A stretch of 5,238 nucleotides of DNA from Dehalococcoidia bacterium CG2_30_46_9 (GTDB lineage: Bacteria > Chloroflexota > Dehalococcoidia > GIF9 > AB-539-J10), in assembly GCA_001873005.1 (NCBI GenBank), contig MNYE01000029.1:1-5238 (forward strand), written 5' to 3'. The notes below the pieces were generated by a model. It saw only the letters and a list, made by a program, of their open reading frames with translations. It was not told the DNA's origin and searched no databases. The translations under genes were made by a program, and so were the position numbers. Below, in pieces: positions 1-4,792 of the stretch. How positions within the stretch are numbered: position 1 is the first letter of the stretch; each line of letters begins with the position of its first letter.

Positions 1-374
1 ACCAAGCTTTCAGCATCCGCCACTAGCCATATCACCCCAAAGCGGCGCGGGTCGCGAAACAAAAGCCGGATACCATTAGAGAAGTGAAATATCGCCCTGA
101 CATAGTGGCCAGTTCCCTGCGGATTCAGCAATAAGGTGCCAGACATCTTTAAGTGCATAACTAATGATTGGGTATCTGCGAGATGGAAGATAAGGTATTT
201 CCCTCGCCGTTCCAGACTTTTTATCGCCTGCCCAATTAATCGGCGGCAAAATTCCTCTATTGAAATCCCGGAAACTAACTTAGCGTCCAGAATAGTGATC
301 TGAGTAACACTCTGCCCTACCACACAGGGCAGGAGTTCACTTTTAATCGTCTCTACTTCAGGCAACTCTGGCAT
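1..374 (-). CDS. mutM: Formamidopyrimidine-DNA glycosylase, N-terminal part (runs off left edge)
   Basis: Base-excision repair enzyme that removes oxidised purines such as 8-oxoguanine and nicks the abasic site. Translating the minus strand from the ATG at 374-372 gives 124 uninterrupted residues starting MPELPEVET, the hallmark Fpg/Nei N-terminus: after Met removal the proline is the Schiff-base nucleophile and the next Glu is the catalytic acid. Further family marks are RRGKYL (residues 56-61, conserved Lys of the beta-hairpin), MHLKMSG (73-79, with the Met that fills the space left by the flipped base) and RDPRRFG (107-113, with the intercalating Arg/Phe). The family is about 270 residues long, so the helix-two-turn-helix and C-terminal zinc finger lie outside the window. 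The ribosome site before the start is weak (AAAGAA only). It is divergent from the nfn operon, with 110 bp between the two start codons. The identification is very secure; Nei-type relatives are less likely given the MutM-like motifs. Confidence 0.95.
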   Translation of the reverse strand, partial: MPELPEVETIKSELLPCVVGQSVTQITILDAKLVSGISIEEFCRRLIGQAIKSLERRGKYLIFHLADTQSLVMHLKMSGTLLLNPQGTGHYVRAIFHFSNGIRLLFRDPRRFGVIWLVADAESL

Positions 375-420
375 TTCTTTAGATTAGTGTAACATAGAGG
401 TTAACTATTCTGTCATAGAT

Positions 421-449
421 TTTACAATTAAATCCGATGAGGCTATAAT
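421..449 (+). promoter_or_regulatory. Sigma-70-type promoter of the nfn operon
   Basis: A -35 box TTTACA (421-426, 5 of 6 consensus) and a -10 box TATAAT (444-449, perfect) are separated by exactly 17 bp. Predicted transcription would begin near 456, leaving a leader of about 30 nt before the preferred nfnA start at 485. It lies in the divergent gap between mutM and nfnA. Nothing like an operator or riboswitch is evident beside it. The box matches are seen directly; activity is inferred. Confidence 0.75.
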
Positions 450-472
450 CCATCTTTAATATTATGAAGCAA

Positions 473-480
473 AGGAGAGG
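473..480 (+). promoter_or_regulatory. Ribosome binding site that sets the nfnA start
   Basis: AGGAGAGG lies 7 nt (counting from the AGGAG core at 473-477) before the ATG at 485. An upstream in-frame ATG at 464 has no ribosome site and would place this purine run inside the coding region. The start at 485 also gives an N-terminus (MYQIL...) typical of the family. Confidence 0.8.
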
Positions 481-484
481 ATAT

Positions 485-1318
485 ATGTACCAAATTTTAG
501 CTCGAGAGGACCTTACCCCTAATATTCACCTGTTTAAAGTTAAAGCACCAGAGGTAGCAAAAAAAGCCCAGGCAGGACAATTTGTTATTGTCAGAAGTGA
601 CGAAAGAGGAGAACGTATTCCTTTGACAATTGCCGACTGGTATAGAGAGGAAGGGGATGTGACAATTGTCTTTATGGAGGCCGGCACTACTACGAAAAAG
701 CTGGCCTTGCTTTGTGCCGGCGATAGCCTGCTTAATTTTGTTGGTCCACTTGGTCGCCCCACCGAAGTTGAAAAATTTGGCACTGTAGTCTGTGTTGCCG
801 GAGGGTTTGCTATTGCTACTATTGTACCTATTGCTCGGGCGATGAAAAAGGCAGGAAACAAGGTCATCTCAATTATGGGGTTTCGCACTAAAGACTTAGT
901 TTTCTGGGAAGAACGGTTAGCTAGTGTAAGTGATGAGCTTATAGTGACCACTGATGATGGCTCCTACAAGCGTAAAGGATTAGTTACTGAGCCGTTAAAG
1001 GAACTCCTACAGAACACCAAGGTTGACAGGGTTATCGCCATTGGTCCCACGATAATGATGAAATTTTGTTCCTTAACTACCAAACCTTTTGGCGTCAAGA
1101 CTATCGTCAGCCTCAATCCTATAATGGTTGATGGCACGGGAATGTGCGGTTGTTGTCGTGCATCGGTGGGTGGCGAAACTAAATTTGTCTGTGTTGATGG
1201 ACCGGATTTTGATGGGCATGAAGTAGATTGGGATTTACTTATGAATCGCCAGCGCACCTATCTGGACGAGGAAAAGAAATCGCTGCAACTCTGGGAAACA
1301 AGTCTAGCAAGGAGATGA
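485..1318 (+). CDS. nfnA: NfnA-type NAD/FAD/[2Fe-2S] oxidoreductase subunit (SudB-like)
   Basis: Small subunit of the NADH-dependent ferredoxin:NADP+ oxidoreductase (electron-bifurcating transhydrogenase), also annotated as sulfide dehydrogenase or ferredoxin-NADP reductase subunit alpha. It is a cytoplasmic protein of 277 residues, the usual length, from the ATG at 485. An N-terminal ferredoxin-reductase beta-barrel carries the FAD-binding RIPLTI (44-49) and a GTTTKKL segment (68-74). A nucleotide-binding domain follows, with VAGGFAIAT (104-112), and then a C-terminal segment MVDGTGMCGCC (214-224) with C221, C224 and C236 placed to bind a [2Fe-2S] cluster as in NfnA and PyrK; D216 is a nearby acidic candidate ligand. 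The NAD loop reads GGFAIA where relatives usually have a glycine-rich GGVGIA-like loop. It is the first gene of the operon and is followed after 6 bp by nfnB, whose ribosome site overlaps its last codons. PyrK (dihydroorotate dehydrogenase electron-transfer subunit) is a relative, but the nfnB partner argues against it. Confidence 0.88.
   Translation: MYQILAREDLTPNIHLFKVKAPEVAKKAQAGQFVIVRSDERGERIPLTIADWYREEGDVTIVFMEAGTTTKKLALLCAGDSLLNFVGPLGRPTEVEKFGTVVCVAGGFAIATIVPIARAMKKAGNKVISIMGFRTKDLVFWEERLASVSDELIVTTDDGSYKRKGLVTEPLKELLQNTKVDRVIAIGPTIMMKFCSLTTKPFGVKTIVSLNPIMVDGTGMCGCCRASVGGETKFVCVDGPDFDGHEVDWDLLMNRQRTYLDEEKKSLQLWETSLARR
1309..1314 (+). promoter_or_regulatory. Ribosome binding site of nfnB inside the end of nfnA
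   Basis: AAGGAG lies 10 nt before the nfnB ATG at 1325 and overlaps the last Arg codons of nfnA, whose stop is at 1316-1318. This supports one transcript and coupled translation of the two subunits. Confidence 0.7.
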
Positions 1319-1324
1319 GCAGAC

Positions 1325-2755
1325 ATGACCGAAAAGAAAAAGATAAACTTAAACCGCGTGCCAATACCAAAGCAGACACCAGAGCTGAGAAGAAGGAATT
1401 TTAATGAGGTAGCTCTGGGATACACTCAAGAGCAGGCTTTTGAGGAAGCAAGTCGCTGCATCCAATGTAAGAAGCCTTCCTGTAAAAATGGTTGCCCTGT
1501 CAATGTGGAAATTCCTGAATTTATAGAAGCATTGCATGAAGACGATATGTCTGAGGCGGTAAGAATACTTAAGAGTAAGAACAGCCTTCCCGGCATTTGC
1601 GGCAGGGTTTGCCCACAGGAGACACAATGCGAGATGACCTGTGCCTTAGCCAAGAAAGGTGCGCCCGTAGCCATCGGCCGTCTGGAACGCTATGTAGCTG
1701 ATTGGGAACGAGCCCACCCTGAAATTACTGATTGGCAAAAGAAGCGCACAAAACCCAATAATAGGAAGGTAGCTATAGTGGGCTCGGGACCAGCAGGCTT
1801 AACCTGTGCTGCTGACCTAGCTAAATTGGGATACGAAGTTATTATCTTTGAAGCACTCCATGTAGCTGGCGGTGTGCTGATGTATGGCATACCCGAATTT
1901 AGATTACCCAAGGTGATTGTCCAGGGTGAGGTTAATTATGTAAAAGCCCTGGGCGTAGAAATTACGCTTGATCACGTGATAGGCAAAATAGCTACCGCAG
2001 ATGAACTTTTGCAAAATGGTTATAATGCAGTTTTCTTAGCCCCCGGTGCTGGAGCACCAATGTTTCTAAACATTCCTGGCGAGAACCTCAGTGGCATTTA
2101 TTCCGCCAACGAATTTCTTACTAGAACAAACCTGATGAAGGCTTATCTCTTTCCTGAATATGATACCCCGATAAAAGTGGGGAAAAGAGTGGTAGTTTTT
2201 GGTGGAGGGAATGTCGCTATGGACGCTTCCAGGTGCGCTCTCAGGCTTGGGGCTGAAGAAGTATATATTATTTATCGCCGTTCTAGAGTCGAAATGCCAG
2301 CTAGAGCTGAGGAGAGGGACAATGCCGAAGAAGAAGGGGTTATTTTTAAGCTTTTGACCAATCCTAAGAGATTCATCGGCGACGAACAGGGCAGGGTAAA
2401 AGCCGTAGAATTATATGAAATGGAGCTTGGCGAGTCTGATGAAAGTGGCCGGCGCCGACCAATTCCTAAGCCAGGAAGTGAATTTATCATGGACATTGAT
2501 ACGGCTATACCCGCTCTGGGCACAACACCCAATCCCATCATCCCCTCAACAACAAAAGGGCTTGAGCTTACCAAATGGGGCACGGTAAAAACTGATGAAG
2601 CTACAGGCAGAACGAGCAAGGAAAAAATCTGGTGCGGCGGAGATATGGCTACTGGAGCGGCTACGGTTATTAGCGCCATGGGAGCTGGTAAGCGGGCTGC
2701 TGCCGATATCCATGCTTATCTTAAAGGAAAAACCTCGTTATCATGCATCAAATAA
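1325..2755 (+). CDS. nfnB: NfnB-type NADP-dependent FAD/[4Fe-4S] subunit (GltA-like glutamate synthase small-subunit family)
   Basis: Large subunit of the Nfn complex. It binds FAD, NADP(H) and two [4Fe-4S] clusters, and is the presumed site of bifurcation between ferredoxin and the NfnA [2Fe-2S]/FAD path. It has 476 residues, close to the family's roughly 460-470. The N-terminal double-cluster domain has C45, C48, C53, C57 and C92, C96, C102, C106. A first Rossmann motif GSGPAG (153-158) binds FAD. A second, GGGNVAMDASR (293-303), followed by YRRS (317-320), suits NADP. A late FAD contact is CGGDMATGAATVI (437-449). The same fold serves as the small subunit of glutamate synthase and in dihydropyrimidine dehydrogenase, so databases often call it gltA/gltD. 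The paired nfnA and absence of a glutamate synthase large subunit favour Nfn. No frameshift is seen. The last residues (about 470-476) lie in a 40-bp convergent overlap with the next gene and may not be the ancestral tail. Confidence 0.9.
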   Translation: MTEKKKINLNRVPIPKQTPELRRRNFNEVALGYTQEQAFEEASRCIQCKKPSCKNGCPVNVEIPEFIEALHEDDMSEAVRILKSKNSLPGICGRVCPQETQCEMTCALAKKGAPVAIGRLERYVADWERAHPEITDWQKKRTKPNNRKVAIVGSGPAGLTCAADLAKLGYEVIIFEALHVAGGVLMYGIPEFRLPKVIVQGEVNYVKALGVEITLDHVIGKIATADELLQNGYNAVFLAPGAGAPMFLNIPGENLSGIYSANEFLTRTNLMKAYLFPEYDTPIKVGKRVVVFGGGNVAMDASRCALRLGAEEVYIIYRRSRVEMPARAEERDNAEEEGVIFKLLTNPKRFIGDEQGRVKAVELYEMELGESDESGRRRPIPKPGSEFIMDIDTAIPALGTTPNPIIPSTTKGLELTKWGTVKTDEATGRTSKEKIWCGGDMATGAATVISAMGAGKRAAADIHAYLKGKTSLSCIK

Positions 2756-3495
2756 ATGTGGTCTATGTTCAGCTGATGATCCTTTGGCAAATGAAGAACG
2801 TCATCCTGAAGCTGCTCTTCTGGGGGGAATTGGCAGACAAAAACCAAGAAGGTTTTGCTTGCTCCCCTCTCCTTAGCTTCAGCGAGTTGACCATCTGCTG
2901 ATTTAACTAACCTTTCTATTTCCTCTGCATACGGGATTGTTGGTTCTGTCCAACCAGCAAAGCTCTTGAGAAACAGACGGGTACTATCATCCCTTACTTT
3001 AGTCAAGTAAATCTCAAGAGGGAAAGAATTAGCCGGCCATAGTTCCCAGCCCAAACATTGTTCAACTCGCGGGCCTACACTGACATGCTCTCCGTCCTTC
3101 AGTAGAGGCTCCTCACGTGCCAGGACCCCACAGAGGCATTCAACCAATTCCTCTTGCTTGCCTTGTTCTATTTTTGGGATAGGTGGCAAGTTTAACCAAT
3201 AGACCCCGGTAAGCTTGCCAGCGCACTTTTTCTCGACTCGTTTCACGATTTTCAAGGGACGGCTCACTCCCTGCAAAGCCTTAGGATTGACCAGCTCTTT
3301 TATCTCGACTGCAATCCAGTCATTTACCCCTCTTTCATAGCAAATGAAGTCCCATAGCCTCTGTTTCTCATTCCTAAGCTCAGGATATCTATCCTCTGCT
3401 CTTTCACGTCCCTCATAGGCCGTGTTATGCTGCCGATTATACCAGGCAAGAAACGCCTGACATAACGCTCTTTCCCGTTTATCCTTGCTATCCAT
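2716..3495 (-). CDS. Uncharacterised 259-residue protein, possible PD-(D/E)XK-like nuclease
   Basis: I do not recognise a named family. The frame runs from an ATG at 3495-3493, preceded by GAGGT (3504-3500) at a good distance, to a TAA at 2718-2716, without interruption. The N-terminal third has a helix (about 1-20), then WDF (48-50, with D49) and about 10 residues later a hydrophobic strand IAVEIKEL (61-68). The D...E64-x-K66 arrangement is what a PD-(D/E)XK nuclease core looks like, though this short pattern can arise by chance. The rest is mixed alpha/beta with hydrophobic strands (for example FLVFVCQF at about 217-224); no signal peptide, membrane segment or cysteine cluster is seen. It ends inside the 3' end of convergent nfnB (40-bp overlap). 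Its neighbours are a toxin-antitoxin pair and an HNH nuclease, so a role in defence or a mobile cassette is possible but unproven. That it is a real gene is fairly sure; function is not. Confidence 0.75.
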   Translation of the reverse strand: MDSKDKRERALCQAFLAWYNRQHNTAYEGRERAEDRYPELRNEKQRLWDFICYERGVNDWIAVEIKELVNPKALQGVSRPLKIVKRVEKKCAGKLTGVYWLNLPPIPKIEQGKQEELVECLCGVLAREEPLLKDGEHVSVGPRVEQCLGWELWPANSFPLEIYLTKVRDDSTRLFLKSFAGWTEPTIPYAEEIERLVKSADGQLAEAKERGASKTFLVFVCQFPPEEQLQDDVLHLPKDHQLNIDHIYLMHDNEVFPLR

Positions 3496-3577
3496 CTCGA
3501 CCTCGTCAAGAACTTAGAGAAGTCATAAACTGAGTTCGGCCCATTTCGTATCTATCCAGATTCAGAAAAGTAAATCT

Positions 3578-3615
3578 GCTCCCCGCCCCAGGAGAAAGTC
3601 CGAACTTTCTTCGAT
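3578..3615 (-). repeat. Boundary motif copy A (downstream of relE, upstream of the 259-residue gene)
   Basis: Intergenic motif related to copies B and C. Positions 3588-3615 match 4173-4200 (copy B) at 23 of 28 bases without gaps; four of the five differences are transitions. Its outer GCTCCCCG (3578-3585) is identical to that of copy C (4734-4741). It contains a perfect 7-bp hairpin, AGAAAGT (3593-3599) and ACTTTCT (3604-3610), around a 4-base loop. No T-run follows on the minus strand, so it does not look like a standard terminator. The surrounding gap 3496-3648 shows no other convincing element and no strong promoter. Confidence 0.6.
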
Positions 3616-3648
3616 GTGTAGCTCGTAGTCTCCTTTATCAAGGTTGGG

Positions 3649-3903
3649 CTATCGATATACTTCCCGTCGATGGCCTACAGCAAAGACTGTAACCACATGC
3701 CCCTTGTCATCGATAGTATATAAGACCCTATAATCGCCCGCTCGAAGGCGGTATTCTTCATGACCGCTAAGTTTCTTTGCGCCCCTAGGTCTGGGATTGT
3801 CTTCGAATGAAAGGATTTTTCTACTGATGCGAGCATGAACTGCTCTGGGGAGTTTGTCCATTTCCTTCTCGGCAACGCGAAGAATTCGGACTTCGTAATT
3901 CAC
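3649..3903 (-). CDS. RelE/ParE-superfamily toxin
   Basis: Type II toxin of 84 residues, the normal size. RelE members cleave mRNA in the ribosome A site; ParE members target gyrase. The pattern is typical: an N-terminal strand (YEVRILRVAEKEMDKLP, 3-19), two helices, a KKL segment (43-45), then the basic strand YRLRAGDYRVLY (51-62) and the C-terminal GHRREVY (77-83). R52, R59, R79/R80 and Y83 sit where RelE-like RNases carry catalytic or RNA-contacting residues, which favours an mRNase over a gyrase poison (inference). The start is a GTG at 3903-3901 whose GTGA overlaps the antitoxin stop, so its translation is probably coupled to that gene; a GGAG lies 9 nt upstream (3916-3913). The non-ATG start would keep toxin output below antitoxin. 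The stop TAG is at 3651-3649. Confidence 0.9.
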   Translation of the reverse strand: MNYEVRILRVAEKEMDKLPRAVHARISRKILSFEDNPRPRGAKKLSGHEEYRLRAGDYRVLYTIDDKGHVVTVFAVGHRREVYR

Positions 3904-4115
3904 TTCTTACGGCTCCGGCTTCCCCTTGCAGCCAAGTACTCCCTGAAAGGTCGCGAGGGTTCTCCTTGCCGCTGCTGGATAAGAGCTAAATCGAGAATAT
4001 CCTCCCTTAGTTTTCTGTCTTCTAGTAAACGGGCAACTACTGTCTCCCTTTCTGCCTTAGAAAGGGATTGCAAAGCCATCAAATAAACTTCAGCCCTCGA
4101 TTCAACAGCCTTCAT
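3900..4115 (-). CDS. RelB-like antitoxin
   Basis: Protein of 71 residues placed directly before the toxin and overlapping it by 4 bases, the usual antitoxin-first order. It is predicted mostly helical and charged: AEVYLMALQSLSKAERETVV (8-27) and LLEDRKLREDILDLALIQQ (30-48), then a basic flexible tail ending SRSRKK, suited to wrapping the toxin. No clear ribbon-helix-helix, AbrB or Phd domain is visible, so the DNA-binding class is open; assignment rests on position, size and partner. The ATG at 4115-4113 has a very strong ribosome site (GGAGGAGG, within 4131-4121). Antitoxin-toxin pairs commonly repress their own promoter, but no operator can be pointed to with confidence here. Confidence 0.8.
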   Translation of the reverse strand: MKAVESRAEVYLMALQSLSKAERETVVARLLEDRKLREDILDLALIQQRQGEPSRPFREYLAARGSRSRKK

Positions 4116-4120
4116 TTAAC

Positions 4121-4142
4121 TACCTCCTCCCATATCATAACA
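4121..4142 (-). promoter_or_regulatory. Possible extended -10 promoter and strong ribosome site of the toxin-antitoxin operon
   Basis: On the minus strand TGT-TATGAT (4142-4134) resembles an extended -10 element; no good -35 box lies at the standard distance. The purine-rich run GGGAGGAGGTA (4131-4121) is a strong ribosome site 6-7 nt before the antitoxin ATG. If the -10 is used, the transcript would start within this run and leave a leader of only about 12 nt. The ribosome site is convincing; the promoter is tentative. Confidence 0.4.
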
Positions 4143-4164
4143 CAACGAGTGCTGAAAACTCCTC

Positions 4165-4209
4165 TATACGAGCCAGGGGAAAATTCGAACTTCCTTGGAT
4201 TTCAGGCTC
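4165..4209 (-). repeat. Boundary motif copy B (between HNH gene and antitoxin), with T-arm-like hairpin
   Basis: This is the second copy of the motif (4173-4200 against 3588-3615, 23 of 28 identical). On the minus strand it forms GGAAG-TTCGAAT-TTTCC (4194-4178), a 5-bp stem with a 7-base loop like a tRNA T-arm. This is enclosed by an outer GAGCC/GGCTC pair (4209-4205 with 4174-4170). The rest of a tRNA cloverleaf is absent. It sits in the 125-bp gap between the HNH stop and the antitoxin start. Confidence 0.6.
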
Positions 4210-4240
4210 ATTGTAGCTTTGACCAACAGCAGGACGCAAG

Positions 4241-4723
4241 CTAGGCATCAGTTTTGTCTTGTGTAAAGTGTGTAGAGATGGCCCCTTCCTGTTCACTCAA
4301 CGGGCTTAATGGGAGCAGTGGTGACTCAGGAGCAAACCAAACAAACAGATTCCCAAGGTCAAACTGTCGCCAGAACTCGCATTCGAGGAAATCACAGTGG
4401 GAATCACATTGATGACGTTGCGCTTCCCGTATCCGCTTGTCCACAATTATTATCTCTCGATGCATCTCGTTGTGGCATTCAGCACAAAGCCGTTGGGTAT
4501 AGTGCGGGAGCGACGTCCATCGCTCCGCAGAATCCCGGAACTTCAACATGGATTCGGCTGGGAGGGCATCCCAGTCCATATTAAGTGAAGCGTAAAGGTT
4601 CCAGTAGCCCGGCCCCACCATCCTAGCCAATGCCTTTGGAATAACGTGGTGGCGTGTCAATTGTTGCGCGCTGCCGCAACGGAGACAGTGCCGTCGGTCT
4701 ATGAGTCTTCCTATATCGCTCAT
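4241..4723 (-). CDS. Small HNH endonuclease
   Basis: Metal-dependent DNA nuclease of the HNH family, 160 residues from the ATG at 4723-4721. The signature is complete: CLRC (13-16), RHHVIPK (24-30, with H25/H26 as the catalytic histidine region), then CAECHNEMH (80-88), giving two CxxC knuckles for a structural zinc and histidines H84 and H88 of the beta-beta-alpha-metal core. A second cysteine/histidine cluster, HQCDSHCDFLEC (104-115), is not part of the core and might bind another metal. The C-terminal tail is proline- and acid-rich. An in-frame TTG three codons earlier (4732) is a less likely start; GGGGAG at 4740-4735 lies 11 nt before the ATG and belongs to boundary motif C. Such free-standing HNH proteins occur in restriction systems, phages and mobile elements, and the target cannot be read from the sequence. 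No methyltransferase or recombinase is beside it. Confidence 0.87.
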   Translation of the reverse strand: MSDIGRLIDRRHCLRCGSAQQLTRHHVIPKALARMVGPGYWNLYASLNMDWDALPAESMLKFRDSAERWTSLPHYTQRLCAECHNEMHREIIIVDKRIREAQRHQCDSHCDFLECEFWRQFDLGNLFVWFAPESPLLPLSPLSEQEGAISTHFTQDKTDA

Positions 4724-4733
4724 GCTGTACAAA

Positions 4734-4758
4734 GCTCCCCGAGCGGGATTCGAACTAG
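4734..4758 (-). repeat. Boundary motif copy C, like a tRNA 3' fragment (between polA and HNH gene)
   Basis: On the minus strand the string TTCGAATCCCGCTCGGGGAGC (4754-4734, last 21 bases) looks like a tRNA T-loop, T-stem 3' strand, acceptor 3' strand and a G discriminator. The T-stem 5' strand does not pair and no upstream cloverleaf or CCA is present. It shares GCTCCCCG with copy A and CGAGC plus TTCGAACT with copy B. GCTC-GGG-GAGC inside it is a perfect 4-bp inverted repeat. It also supplies the ribosome site of the HNH gene. Confidence 0.5.
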
Positions 4759-4792
4759 CTAAAGGTCTTCACAATGCCCTCTATTTCCCAAC

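Noticed and set aside
464..484. Earlier ATG as the nfnA start
   Set aside because: The in-frame ATG at 464 has no ribosome site, and the strong AGGAGAGG lies between it and the ATG at 485, where family proteins begin.
526..1257. Two minus-strand frames opposite nfnA
   Set aside because: They are antisense shadows of a clearly coding, motif-rich gene, and have no ribosome sites or family features.
2595..2876. Plus-strand reading frame of 93 codons
   Set aside because: It lies in another frame across the end of nfnB and the opposite strand of the next gene. The product is low-complexity with no recognisable motif.
3591..3612. Intrinsic terminator after relE
   Set aside because: The hairpin is real, but its stem is AT-rich and no T-run follows it on either strand; on the minus strand it is followed by a G-rich block.
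4309..4588. Plus-strand frames opposite the HNH gene
   Set aside because: The minus-strand HNH signature is complete. The plus-strand products have no motif and are shadows.
3578..4758. Integron attC sites
   Set aside because: The cores read GTTCGAAT/GTTCGGAC rather than GTTRRRY and no matching RYYYAAC partner lies at the right distance. No integron integrase is present in the window.
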